NCBI GenBank assembly: GCA_015039465.1
Contig: MU130343.1
Span: forward strand, 1-55,954
Reading direction: 5' to 3'
DNA from: Phlegmacium glaucopus
Taxonomy: Eukaryota; Basidiomycota; Agaricomycetes; Agaricales; Cortinariaceae
DNA length: 55,954 nt
The notes under the pieces: model-generated
Seen by the model: only the letters and a program-made list of their open reading frames with translations
What the model was told of the DNA's origin: nothing
Databases searched by the model: none
Program-made: the position numbers and the translations under genes
In this document: positions 35,641 to 46,891 of the stretch, one piece after another
Numbering within the stretch: position 1 is the stretch's first letter
Layout of the letters: every line of letters begins with the position of its first letter

Positions 35641-36413
35641 TAGTACATTAATTGAATCAAGAAATTTACCAAAAATAACTGCCCAGAAGAAGAATTGGAA
35701 ACAGGAATAGAACATAACTTAAGAAGAGAATCACTTTGAAGATGGATGCATTCTATGGAGATACAAGAGATGATGCGATTAAGAAGAGTATCGGGAGGAG
35801 GTGGAATGGGTGCCTGAGCAATGTTGTTGGAATGATCTTGATTTACTTGAATGAGGATTTGTTGGAAGTGAGGCCAGGTCCCAGTTGTGGGGAGATTTTG
35901 AATGAGGAGATGAACCATATCAGATTCTGAAAAAGGAACACCCATAGCGATGAAGCGAGAGTGGGCTGTCTTGAACTCTCCAATGTACTCGTCAAACCCA
36001 TTGTGATCTATGAGCTTAACGGTTGAGATGTTATTTTGGAGGTCAAATTGGGCAGTCACATCAAGACGGCTGTAAAGATTATTGAGGGTGGTCCAGATAT
36101 CACGAGAAGTGGTAGTTCCAGTGGAGGGTATGACAGTAGAAATAATGGGAGATATGCGTCTTTCGATGATATCTTTAGCCTGGGCATCTTTCCACCACCA
36201 TTTGGCATATCTTGTGAGCACAGCAGTGGATGATGTGACAGTGGCAGGAGGCATGGGAATTTTTCAAAAAGGTGCGAGTACATCGTCAGAGCCATCAACA
36301 TAGCCCCAATAGCCTTCACCTTGTAGCATTCGGGTGATAAATCTTCTCCATGCAATAAAATTTGATGCGCCTTCAAGGATTGGGATATGATCGAGGTTGA
36401 GTGATAATGACAT
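35640..36413 (-). pseudogene. Copia-type Gag remnant 1
   Basis: It starts MSLSLNLDHIPILEGASNF and has the UBN2/DUF4219-like Gag order: W-R-FI-RMLQGEGYWGYVDG, then WWWKDAQAKDIIERRISP, DIWTTLNNLYSR, LQNNISTVKLIDHNGFDEYIGEF. A TGA stop breaks the frame after DDVLAPF, and the protein peters out after about 35710. No LTRs, protease or reverse transcriptase are found next to it. A GACAG/CCAG-rich low-complexity leader lies upstream (36430-36630). Confidence 0.7.
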
Positions 36414-37328
36414 AATGGAGAGGAGGAATTGTGAACAAAATAACAGACAGACAAGACAGAATGTTGGCAGACAGCCAACAGAAGCTATTGGACAAACAGC
36501 AAAGACTAGATGGAGGTGGCAGACAGCCAGTGACAATACAGACAATAAGTCTGGTGGACAACCAGAATGACAGAGGCCAATGGACAGCCAGCAATGAAAG
36601 AGATGACAAGGGCCAAGACAGATAGGTGATGCAAGAGAGAGGATTGTGTCACATAATGACTGTATGATGTATTCTGGAACAGTTGGTTTTCGTAGGTGAA
36701 TGATGATGCGCTAAGGCACAGGGCCCATAACCTGTTCAAAGATGTGGAAACAAGTGTATTATGATGATGGTAGTTATGATTATAGTCGCAGTAAATGTAC
36801 GATGCTACAAAGTAATCCCAAGTGTCTACATATGCAAATAAGAGGGTGGCACGCAACAAAGGCGAAGTATTGTGGATTACTAATGAATCCCAACATAAAC
36901 CAACATTCATGCAGTACCTGAGACCTTCCCACCCTCTTTATGACACTTGGGGAAGTCCAGGAGGATCACAACTAAGCAGGAATTGCAGATGAATCAGCAG
37001 CAGAGGATTATTCTTGCAGTGTGTCAAGTGTTATCAAGGCTGCATGACATGGGATCATGGGCAAGTAGTATTTTCTCAGGAACAAGGCTGCACCTTTCAA
37101 GTGTTGACTCAGGACCTTTCACATTTTTGACATGACCACACACAGCTATGGAGTTGATATATTTTTGCTATTGGACTGTGTACACTGCCTTCTCTTCTTT
37201 TCTCTCGCACTTTGACACTTTACAGATTTTTTTATTGTTCCTTCTTCTTTTCCATTGTTCTTTTCTTCTTGCAGCTGTCCTCTCTTCCTTTGACAGCATG
37301 TACTTCTTTTTTTTATTATTGTTCTACA

Positions 37329-37834
37329 TGTTAGGGGACACCTGATTTTCGACTAAAGCACCAACTCCTGATTGGGCCCGAACCCAACTCCAGTCCTGAC
37401 TTCGAACCATCTCCCAATTCTACTCTGGAATCAAGACCCGACCATGACTTGGTACATTCCACCTCACCAATGAAATTGACCCAAACCTGAACCAACTGAT
37501 TCAACTCCTGAATCACAATCAGTCCTGGTCTGACTCCCAAATCTCAATCAGCACAACTCCCAATCCAATTTCAACTTCTTATTTTATTACTTTATTTTAT
37601 CTTCACATGACACTATTTTTATTATCTTTATTATCACACCATTTCTTTATTTATTTACATATCTCCGTTATGTCCATATTAGTACTTAAATACCCCACTA
37701 TCCTAGCAGGGATCCCTATCCTTTCCTCTTTGGATCCCCTGCTAGGTGAGTTGATGTAACCTATTACTTATAAATATTATTAACTTTGGATCCCCTGCTA
37801 GTCTGACTAAGTCAGTACCGCAGTTGCCCTAACA
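37329..37834. mobile_element. Solo LTR, TSD CTACA
   Basis: It starts TGTTAGGGGACACC and ends GTTGCCCTAACA (TG...CA), with CTACA on both sides (37324-37328 and 37835-37839). The interior is rich in AACTCC/CCCAAC repeats. The corresponding empty site is visible in the related LTR at about 39135. Confidence 0.88.
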
Positions 37835-37856
37835 CTACATAGCCTCATCCTTAGGG

Positions 37857-37864
37857 TATAAATA
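37857..37864 (+). promoter_or_regulatory. TATA box of Gypsy LTR (old copy)
   Basis: TATAAATA lies in a stretch conserved with the younger LTR (39155-39162) and is followed by CTGCTCTTTTGTACCAGGATAGG. It is the likely LTR promoter. Confidence 0.45.
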
Positions 37865-38185
37865 CTGCTCTTTTGTACCAGGATAGGTAGTTTCTCCCAA
37901 TTCATTCTTAGTCCCCTACAGTTATCATCTCAGTGGAGTTCTGTTAGGGAATGTAAGGACCCGGGAACCAAGTTGAATTCTAAGGTGGTTATCGAAGATA
38001 ACCACCTTACACCTATATACTACAAGCATGTGAGCCAATACAACTATATACAGCTAGGATGTAATAGAAGGTAGGGTGCATGTGATAAGTATGAGAATAG
38101 AAACTGACATCTCACGATGTCATCGGCAAAGTGTCAACTACTACAACAATAAGAGGGAGTCCGTAAAGGGTAGGATGGGGAACGC

Positions 38186-39597
38186 TGTCGCGCACCAATA
38201 CTGATTGGTAGCGTGAGAAGAAAGCTTAAAAGTCGCCATCATGAAAATAAGCGGACTTTGAATTTGATTACCTATTTTGGAAGCGGCCCTGAATCGCGTT
38301 CCTGGTCAACAAAACCATTCGTTCAACGATAACATCCTCATCGCTCATCATATCCTCAATGTCTTCCACTATGTTGTCTATCATTTACACTATCGACATG
38401 CTCCTTAACATCTACCATCCGTTTGTCCCTTGGCTAGTGATACAACAAAGCGATCAATCTACTATTCGCATCGGTCATCGGCTCGCGTTTGATCGTATCT
38501 TTGGTCCATCATTTCAAGAACGGCCCGTTTATGGACGCATCAGCTACATCTCCCATTATGTCAAAGGCTTTGTCATCGTTGTTGTGGCTATGGACCCACA
38601 AGTCTTCCCCTCAGCTATCTATCTTGCCATACCTCGCTCCTGGATCTCACTCAGTCCCCTATCCTCACTTATCTACCTCTTATCTTATCATTCACTGCCA
38701 AAACCATCATTCACGCGGTACCTGAAGCCTTCCCACCCTCTTTATGACAATTTAGGAAGTCCAGGAGGATCACGACTAAGCAGGAATTGCAGATGAATCA
38801 GCAGCAGAGGATTATTCTCGCAGTGTGTCAAGTGTTATCAAGGCTGCGCGACATGGGATCATGGGCAAGTAGTGTTTTCTCGGGAACAAGGCTGCGCCTT
38901 TCAAGTGTTGACTCAGGACCTTTCATATTTTTGACATGACCACACGCCTATGGAGTCGATATATTTTTGCTATTGGACTATGTACACTGCCTTCCTTTCT
39001 TTTCTCTCGCACTTTGACACTTTACAGATTTTTTTACTGTTCCTTTTTCTTTTCCATTGTTCTTTTCTTCTCGCAGCTGTCCTCTCTTTATCTTTCTTCC
39101 TTTGACAGCGCGTACTTTGTTTCTTTTATAGTTTTACATAGCCTCATCCTTAGGTATAAATACTGCTCTTTTGTACCAGGATAGGTAGTTCAGTTAAATT
39201 CATTCTTACCCCCCCACTTTCATCATCTCAGTGGAATTCCAGTGAATTCCTCCCTCAAGTTCGCTTTTTCAGTCCTTTAACTGTCAATCTATCCCCACTG
39301 TCAATTACTATAGTCTTGCTGAAGACTCCCTCTTATTCTTCCTCATCCTCTTCCTTAACCCCTCTGAGTTCGCTTTTTCAGTCCTTTACTGTCAACCCAC
39401 TGTCAACTGCTATAGTCTTACTGAAGACTCTTCCTCATTCATCCTCATCCTCCTCACCTCTACTCTTGCTCCCTACCTCTGTGTGATACAAGTCAAGGTT
39501 ACACCTTCCCTAAACGAACAACAGGGAGGCTTTTGACTTAAAGACTAGTCCATTGCTCTCTGGTTGGTGTTTTATAACAACACAAACAACGATTTAT
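38186..39597 (+). mobile_element. Solo Gypsy-type LTR, copy B
   Basis: It is inserted in the left LTR of the KH-Gag element. AACGC precedes it at 38181-38185 and follows it at 39598-39602, and the uninterrupted site is seen in the other LTR near 41535. It starts TGTCGCGCACC like copies A and C. It contains TATAAATA at 39155-39162. Copy C continues beyond this end into a primer-binding site and gag, which proves that this is an LTR. Confidence 0.88.
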
Positions 39598-39747
39598 AAC
39601 GCGGTGAGTGATATGATCGTAGAGTGAAAGTGAAAGTATGAGTAGCTAAGTGTAACTAGGGGCGGACACAATGAGTGTCCCCTAACATCACCCCCCTATT
39701 AAGATTCGTTGTCCACGACGAATGATTGATTCCAAAAAAAATATTTA

Positions 39748-40931
39748 CCGTCTTCCTCGACTTCCAGGGGGTCCAGATCTGGAGCGCCGGGCAGTGTTAG
39801 TGCTGCGACGTGGTGGAACGTACGCATACTCAGAGGGGACGATGCTGTGAGGATGAAGCGAGGTCAGACCAAGGAGGGGGGTGTTCGATCCCTGATGAAG
39901 TGCGTCAACCTGCATCGGTGTTAACGACTTGGGGGAAAGGTAGGGGGTGGGGCTGCCCATCGAGACACTAGGAACGATGGGTGTAGAGCTGGGTCCTGGG
40001 GAGGCCATCGCCGCCGTAGGGGCAAAAGCAGTCCCCTAGGGAGTTCTGGACCCAAATGACTCGGCTTGGAACTCCACAGTAAGGATCTCAACGATGTGGG
40101 ATCCGGTAGATGGTCCTGAGCGCTGGGTAGTGGAGAAGGGAGGCAGGCACTGGGACGAGGAGGTGATAGGGTTGGGGCGGGCAGGATTAGTCGAACCTTT
40201 TGTAGGGCCAGTTTTCTTTGACTTAGGGGGGTGGACCTTCTTGCGAGCAATCTGTTTGCCCAATACCACTAGGGCATCACCGATTTGGAGGTCGGTACCT
40301 TGGATAGAGATGTGGCGCTCATCGTTGGGGCCATCCGCTAAAGTGTAAGTGTTGACCCGAGCACCAGAGATGTTGTGGAGTTTAAGGCCCTTACCACCCT
40401 GACCGATAACGTGCCGGGCGGCAGAGTCAGGAATGACCACTGTGATGAGGTGGTGATCGGTCTTGCCCTCGATAGGGAACGTCTGAGCAAGGGGGAGGGG
40501 GATGGTGGCGTAAGGGATAGCACCCTTTCTGGTAGGTTGTTCCTTCTTGGCCAGCTTGGCCTTCGAAGGGGCTTGGGGAGCGTCAGCTCGACCCTTGCCT
40601 TTGGTAGAGGATGCCCCTCAAAATGGGGGGACTTTGGATGCCTCCTGCGAGTCAGCAAACCCACGGAAAGGGGTACTGGTCGAGGCAATCGTGGGGCCTG
40701 CCGAGGCCTCAATGCAGTCCAATCTGACCTCTAGGGAGTCTAGCCTGTCGGCCAGTCGTCAAAGGACGGAGGAGAGGTCGTCAGTAGGAGTAGGGGTAAG
40801 AGGCATAATGTCTGATCGGGGAGGAATGAGCATGGAGGTAGATGCTGGCAAGTACAGGGACGAGCACGGATGCTAGATACTGGCAAAGACACAGAGCGAT
40901 ACGAAGACGGGGTAGGGTTTGGGTATAGCAC
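39748..40931 (-). pseudogene. KH-domain Gag-like protein of LTR element
   Basis: One frame contains VIPDSAARHVIGQGGKGLKL-HNISGARV...RHISIQGTDLQIGDALVVLGKQIARKKV. This is a KH RNA-binding domain, with the GxxG loop present as GQGG. It is followed by a Pro/Ser/Thr-rich part and an Arg/Ser/Gly-rich end (SRSGPPGSRGRR). A stop interrupts the frame near 40036, so the tail is in a separate piece. The N-terminal part upstream (40450-40931) is open in another frame. It sits between the LTRs in the Gag position. Confidence 0.6.
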
Positions 40932-41176
40932 TGTAGAACGGTTGCTATAGGGCAGCGGGAACTGGAGTAGGGGGTGGGGAACGGGCTAGAGAGGGGCGAG
41001 CTCGTAGAGACCTTAGAATTATGTTAGGCAACATAAGGACCTGGGAACCAAGTTGAATTCTAAGGTGGTTATCTTCGATAACCACCTTACACCTATATAC
41101 TACAAGCGTGTGAGCCAATACAACTATATACGGCTAGGATGTAATAGAAGGTAGGGTGCATGTGATAAGTACGAGA

Positions 41177-41436
41177 TGTAGAATATGCAGGGTAACCGGA
41201 ATGTTATACAACTAATGATAATAAACCTCAGTGATGTTCAAGCACTGAGAGATATATTATAAGATATATACCTAATGATAATAACTAAAAGAAAGTAAGT
41301 AATAGTTATGATATAACAAATGAATGACTTACACCTCAGTGATGTTCAAGCACTGAGGTGTCACATAGACGACAACGGAAAATAAGTAAAGAGTATTATG
41401 TAATAATGTGTAAGTAAACAAATAATAAGTTCAACA
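41177..41436. mobile_element. Solo LTR (260 bp), TSD CGAGA
   Basis: It starts TGTAGAATATGCAGGG and ends AAGTTCAACA. CGAGA is on both sides (41172-41176 and 41437-41441), and the empty site is visible in the other LTR of the host element (38088-38094). It holds two copies of CCTCAGTGATGTTCAAGCACTGAG, a hairpin-forming 24-mer. Confidence 0.85.
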
Positions 41437-41903
41437 CGAGAATAGAAACTGACATCTCACGATGTCATCGGAAAAGTGTCAACTACTACAACAATAAGAG
41501 GGAGTCCATAAAGGGTAGGATGGGGAACACGGCGAGTGATACAATCATAGAGTGAAAGTGAAAGTATGAGTAGCTAAGCGTAACTAGGGGCAGACACAAT
41601 GAGTGTCCCCTAACAAGTTCCAGTGAATTCCTCCCTCAAGTTCACTTTTTCAGCCTTTTATCTGTTACTGTCCCCTACTTTCAATTGCTATAGTCTTGCT
41701 GAAGACTCTCTCTTATTCATCCTCATCCTCCTCCTTAATCCCTCTAAGTTCACTTTTTTCAGTCCCTTACTGTCAACCTATTGTCTACTGCTATAGTTGT
41801 ACTGAAGAATCTTCTCTTATTCATCCTCATCCTTGTCCTCTACCTCAGTCACCTTTCAAGGCATTCACCCTCATCCTCCTCACCTCTATTCTTTCCCCCT
41901 ACC

Positions 41904-42477
41904 TGTTACATTCTGTTATATGTTACTCCGGTCCAGCTTTGTTGGAGTTGTCTCCGGTAGTCCATACTCTGTCCCAGTACTTTCCCTTGTTTCTGGATCT
42001 ACTCCTCCTATGTCCAACTCCGAGACTTCTCTGTATCATTCCAGCTCTTCCGATGATACTCCAAACCCAATACCACATCTTTGCCACAACCACTATTTCT
42101 TTGTCATCACTTTCCCACTATCAGTCAGCACACCCGCTATGGATTATTCACCCAAGAATGCAGGACCTTCTGGGAGCAGAACACAGCACTTTATATTTAT
42201 CTTTTATATTTCAGTTGCTATTCCTTTTATTATTTAAGTACTCAAAACTTGTATGTTTTCCTCAGTTTGAATATCAACTTAGTTTCCTCTTGTTCATCCT
42301 CTAAGTCACTGAGGTCTTCTGTCTTTCCGTTCTCTTCTGGTTCCGAAATCAGGACATTATAGGAGCTGGGCGGCACAGCACATACGCTGAGGCCAAAGTC
42401 CTTTCTGTTACTTGTTCTGGTTCCATTCCATCTGTTCCGGAGTTACTCCAATGTTACCCCTTTGTTTAAACTTAACA
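41904..42477 (+). mobile_element. Solo LTR (574 bp), TSD CTACC
   Basis: It starts TGTTACATTC and ends TTTAAACTTAACA. CTACC is on both sides (41899-41903 and 42478-42482). A second copy in opposite orientation is at 49467-50039. Apparent reading frames in both are chance. Confidence 0.88.
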
Positions 42478-42590
42478 CTACCTCTGTGTGTTACAAGTCA
42501 AGGTTATACCTTCCCTAAACAAACAACAGGGAGTCCCTTGACCTAAAGACTGGTCCACTGCTCTCTGGTTGGTGTTACATAACAACACAA

Positions 42591-43140
42591 ACAAACAGTT
42601 GCCTTTTGAGGTAATTCCAAACATGGAACAATGCAGCAAAGTTCATCTGTCCTCAACAATTTCACTTTCTGTTTGGCTACAATACATGCAATATCACGAC
42701 TATGCTAATCATGTCTATGTGCTCAACACTGCTTTTAGTGTCTCACAATAGCCAACGCATCACATCCATAAAGGGCCATTCCAGCTCTATAGGATACTAT
42801 GACTTGGAGCTTCATCAACATTGACTCAGACAATTCTTTTCTGGAAGAACAAATTTTGAGTGAGAAGGTAAAGCTGTGGGAGATGTCCTTCACAAGATTT
42901 GAAGAGCTGCTCAATGGTAACCATGCTGATCATTGATGACCGCAGTTGCAATACCATAATGACTGTTAAATTCTCTCTCCTGTGTAGTCTGCAGATGTTT
43001 GAGTGGTGATAGAGACTTAGAGTCAAAGTGACAAAGCCTATATGCAGATCATCCAGTAGCATATTCAAGGCAATGCACTTCCAGTACCAGCAGCACAGTC
43101 TTTTTTGTGTTGATCTGCAAGTACAGCTTTGAGTTGCATT
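42591..43140. other. Unassigned interval
   Basis: No gene is seen. A short piece (GTTTGCCTTTTGAGGTAATTCCAAA-like, 42597-42621) recurs inverted near 46824-46853, so part of this is repeat-derived. Confidence 0.35.
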
Positions 43141-44010
43141 CATCAGGAAAAATGACTTCTGCCCTAGCTGTCCTGAAATGTCCTGGGGTGCCTCAGGCAG
43201 CTCAGGGCACTCAGGTCAAGAGGTCGCCCTGGGGTGCAAGTTACCTATGTATGAAAAGTCTTAGGCTGTCCTGGGGCAACCTGAGGCAACCTGAGAGTGT
43301 CCTGAGGCAACCTGAGAGCATCCTGAGGTAGCCTTAGTCCCTTTGCTAGAAAACATATATAAACCAGATATTTGAGTGGTCTCACACAACAGAATAATAA
43401 TAATAATAATAAAATAGTGATACATAAATATACTAGTATAATACTGGGGAAGTAGGACATAAGAAAACAAAATTGTGAGTGGTTTATATATCTTTTGGAT
43501 GGCGCACAGACCATTGGTCACATGATCACAGATAAGCATAATTTCAAGCATGGTCAGGGTAGATTACATAAATTCCAAAAAAGGAATTTTTTTAAAGATG
43601 GTAGAGAATTGTTTTAGGACCCTGAGTATGTTTAAATTATATTAATAGCAGCTCTCCTTATTGAGAAAACTGCAAAATACCTTCCTGGACGCAGCGGTTG
43701 AAGATTTTCTAGCAAAATTCATAAATTCTAAGGGACTCCCAGGGCCTCCTGATGTGATTTAATCCAGATGGTCAATGCACCAGGATACACTAAAGGTATC
43801 CTGAGAAAATGGGTGACACTCAAAACTTTATCTATGCTGTCCTAGGTTGTCCTGAGGTGTCCTTGGATAAGTGTGTAACACTCAAATTTTACCTGTGCTG
43901 CTCTAGGATGTCCTGGGGGTGTCCTGGGGTGTCCTGGGATGTCCTGAGTAGTGATGTGATACTAACAAATTACCCAAGGCTACCTAGGGCCAAAATCATT
44001 TTTCCTGATG
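43141..44010. mobile_element. Non-autonomous Plavaka-related element (870 bp)
   Basis: The ends are CATCAGGAAAAATGA on the left and its exact inverse on the right (43996-44010), flanked by TT on each side. The outermost CATCAGGAA is shared with the complete Plavaka element at 28729. Subterminal regions are crowded with TCCTGGGGTG/CTGAGGCAACC repeats. There is no coding capacity. Confidence 0.78.
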
Positions 44011-44261
44011 TTTCCCAAGGAACCTGAGATGATCCAGTAACACTATAGAAAATGATGTTGGATTTTTGGGACTAGCAGTGCCTGTTACAAGTGCTCAAAA
44101 TATTACTAAGCAAATGTAATGTAAATAAAATGTAAGTATAAGTCCCTAAAATAGTAATAACTGTCTGAGCATGATAACTTCCACACACCCCCTCAAGCAA
44201 AAGACAGTAACAATTGATATAAAGGAAAAGAAATGAAAGAAAATACTAGACACCCCCTGAA

Positions 44262-45099
44262 TCACATAGCATAACTTTCCAAAGTATCAGAGTCTCCATC
44301 AGAATTATTGTGTCTAGGGGAAAAGAAAGCAGTTGAGGCAATATGTGATTCCTTCATTTTCTGGCGACCAATACTTTCACGTTCCTTGATATCCTTTGCT
44401 TTGGTAGGGCATGAACCAGCAAAATAACCTTTTTGAAGACAGTAAAAACAGGTGATTTTGAGGTTTCCTTTTTTTGAATTGTTGAATATACATGGCTGAA
44501 CTTTTGGGATTCCCCTCCTTGATATGTGAGCCAAGTTGTTGAGCTTCTTCATTGAGTAAATGATTGATAATGAAATCAAGAGTGAGTTTCTCAGGGTCAA
44601 GGGCATCAAAGGAAATTATGACAGGGGTATAGGAATGGGGTAGACCAGCAGTGAGGATGACAATTATATCTTCATCAGAAACTTTGACGTCGATGTTTTT
44701 GAGACGGTGGGCACAAGTTCATACTTCTCCTATCCAGCTTTCCATAGTCTGACCTTCAATCATGGTAGCAGTGATGAAATGATGACAGAGTTGGAGACAA
44801 TTACCAAAACCTCGAGCATGATGGACCTTCGCAAGGGATTCCCATACAACTTTGGGATTTGGGTTACCTATGTGAGCCAGCTGCAAATCATCAACCCTCA
44901 AGACCATTTTAGCCTTACAAGAAGCCTGCCATTTATGAAAATTCTTCAGCTTCTCCTTATCCTTTTCACCTTCATCCAAGGACTCATTACTGGTAACTAG
45001 GTCCCAGTAATCAGCCCAAACTAGAATAGCTTCCATTTGAATAGACCATTCAGGATAGTTTGTATGGTTGAGAAGTGGGAATTTCATGGTTTCAGGCAT
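44262..45099 (-). pseudogene. Copia-type Gag of the 44056-46122 element, degenerate
   Basis: The start MPETMKFPLLNHTNYPEWS is followed by a UBN2-like Gag (WSIQMEAILVWADYWDLV, WQASCKAKMVL, VVWESLAKVHHARG), and a zinc-knuckle remnant CFYCLQKGYFAGSC in which Tyr stands where the metal-binding His is expected. An in-frame TGA lies after ESWIGEV, and a frame change occurs before the knuckle, so it is non-functional. Confidence 0.75.
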
Positions 45100-45110
45100 A
45101 TTTGCAGGTA

Positions 45111-45400
45111 ATGGTGAGTGAAACTGAATGAAAACAAGTGAAATCAGGCCAAAAACAGATGAAAGTGAGTGAAAACAGGTGAAAACAGGTGAAACTGAGC
45201 AAAAACAGGCGAGACTGAATGAAAATGGGCAGGACCAAGTGGGAATGGGAAAAATGAGTGATAATGGGCCAAAACAGGTCATAACAGGTCATACCAAGTG
45301 AAAACAGGTGAGAACAAGCAAAAACAGGAAAAAAACAGGCAAAAAACAGCCCAAAACAAGTGAGAGTAAGTGAAAAAAAAGCAAAACGGATGGGATTCAG
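45111..45400. repeat. Degenerate minisatellite GTGAAAACAG in retroelement leader
   Basis: About 290 bp consist of ~10-bp variants of GTGAAAACAG/GAAAACAGGT, between the Gag start codon and the nested solo LTR. On the element's sense strand it reads CTGTTTTCAC repeats. Confidence 0.8.
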
Positions 45401-45558
45401 CCCCCAGAGGCAGAGACAGAGACTTTGTCAGCAATTTATGCAATCATGGTTTGATTCTGTGAAATTTCAGCCTTTCACAGGCAAGTGTTCATTCTTGTGA
45501 ATTTTGGCCTTCACATGGTGGTTATGTCTGATGGGCTTTGGCCCCCACAGGCAGTGAC

Positions 45559-45920
45559 TGTAAGGGTGTGTAAGTTCCCAGTAACCAAGTTAAATTCAAA
45601 GGTGCTTATCAAAGGTAAGCACCTTTCGCTTATATACTACATGCATGTGAATATGACCTAAACTAGCTAAATGAAAGGAAGGCATGTGTGTGTAAAAGAT
45701 AACAAGAATAGTGTTGACATGTGATCGCTGTGATCAGGGATGCCATGGCATGAGAAACTACTAATAAAACGAGAAGAGGGCAAGATCGTGTACTAGCCAA
45801 AGCATTTAATGATGGATGAAGGATATGGATATGCGGTGGTGGATACAATCATAGCGAAGATGAAAGTAAACAAGTAACTAAGCATACCTAGAGTTGGACA
45901 CAACAAGGTGTCCTCTTACA
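45559..45920. mobile_element. Solo LTR (362 bp), TSD GTGAC, nested in Copia element
   Basis: It starts TGTAAGGG and ends GTGTCCTCTTACA, with GTGAC on both sides (45554-45558 and 45921-45925). It is a distant relative of the KH-Gag element's LTR: it has the same hairpin position (AAGGTGCTTATC/GGTAAGCACCTT) and the same 3' end layout. Confidence 0.88.
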
Positions 45921-46211
45921 GTGACAGTTAAATTGACAGTACAGATGGGGAAGATGGGATGCAAATGGTGTACAGGTTGCTGAGCACTTGTGTGTTGGAT
46001 TTTTGGGACTAGCAGTGCCTGTTACAAGTGCTCAAAATATTACTAAGCAAATGTAATGTAAATAAAATGTAAGTATAAGTCCCTAAAATGGTAATAACTG
46101 TCTGAGCGTGATAACTTCCACAAATGAGACAGGCGCACATGCATATTGCCCGATCTTCATCATCAAGGCTGTCCAGAAAGCTAGTGGGCATCCAATGTCA
46201 GAGCCTATGGC

Positions 46212-46670
46212 TAGTGATGTGAAAGGCTTGGCTTCAAAGCTGCAGGCTGCCAAGCCGAGCCAAGCTGTGAGAAAGCCATACCAACGGCTTTGACAGCCTA
46301 TGGTTTGGGCTTCAGATTTTTCAGGCCGTGAGCCATGGCTTAGGCACAGCCTGGGTCTGAGCCTTGAAATTCGCATTTTTGATAGTCTTAAGGGAGGAAT
46401 TTGATTTTTTGATGACTTGAAACAGCACTGTAACAGAGTGCAATTGATAATATTACCATTTACGGTCATTTATGGTCATTTTTTGGTTTGATTTCACACA
46501 AATTTTGTTGCCTCTCATGTTCTCCCTTACCTTCTAACCGTGTGGGAAAAAGCTGTGGCCTGAGCCCAGGCTGACCCAAGCCATGCTAAATTTTGGCCTA
46601 CAGCTCAGACCTGGATTTTTCAAGGCTGTGTCAAGCCTAAACCGAACCAAGCTAAGCCATAACATCACTA
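46212..46670. mobile_element. hAT-type MITE (459 bp), TSD CCTATGGC
   Basis: It has TAGTGATGT termini in inverted orientation and the exact 8-bp TSD CCTATGGC at 46204-46211 and 46671-46678. Subterminal regions are built of GGCTTGGC/AAGCCGAGCC repeats. There is no coding capacity. Confidence 0.9.
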
Positions 46671-46891
46671 CCTATGGCTTGCACAAGTTCCTTCAGATCA
46701 TCCCCAGAGCATTTCCTTAATATTTGTAACCATTGCAAAAGACTAGGTACTGTCGGAGTAGACAGATAAGTGGCTGGAGCATGTCAATGCAATGGACATG
46801 TTATATAAGTAACTTATATCGTTTTTGGAATTACCTCAAAAGGCAAACGTCCAAAATAGTCATTCCTTTGAAGGATTCCTGACAGGTTGGA

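Larger units (their letters stand above)
37948..41615 (-). mobile_element. LTR retrotransposon with KH-domain Gag-like protein, TSD AGTTC
   Basis: AGTTC flanks both ends (37943-37947 and 41616-41620). One LTR is 37948-38185 plus 39603-39687, split by a later LTR. The other is 41022-41615 and contains a further solo LTR. The LTRs start TGTTAGG, end GTCCCCTAACA and carry the hairpin AAGGTGGTTATC/GATAACCACCTT. A polypurine tract (AATAGGGGGGTGA on the minus strand) abuts the left LTR, so the element runs on the minus strand. The internal region (39688-41021) is too short for pol, so it is non-autonomous. Confidence 0.85.
36900..42590 (+). mobile_element. Old Gypsy-type LTR, split by later insertions
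   Basis: The pieces 36900-37328, 37840-37947, 41616-41903 and 42483-42590 align in order with the younger LTR 38186-39597 (from its position ~38706 to its end). They are separated by three LTR insertions, each with its own 5-bp TSD. The 5' part of this old copy is missing. The shared 3' end reads TCTCTGGTTGGTGTT...ACAACACAAACAA. Confidence 0.75.
44056..46122 (-). mobile_element. Gag-only Copia-type LTR retrotransposon, TSD AATGA
   Basis: LTRs of 130 bp lie at 44056-44185 and 45993-46122 and are nearly identical, flanked by AATGA (44051-44055 and 46123-46127). On the minus strand a polypurine tract (TTGAGGGGGTG) abuts the left LTR, which is therefore the 3' LTR. The internal part holds gag only, a long repetitive leader, and a nested solo LTR. 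Without pol it must have depended on a helper. Confidence 0.88.

Noticed and set aside
41696..42304. 202-codon open frame with many Leu/Ser, and a related frame at 49660-49995
   Set aside because: Both lie in copies of the same solo LTR family; similarity comes from the LTR, not from protein conservation.
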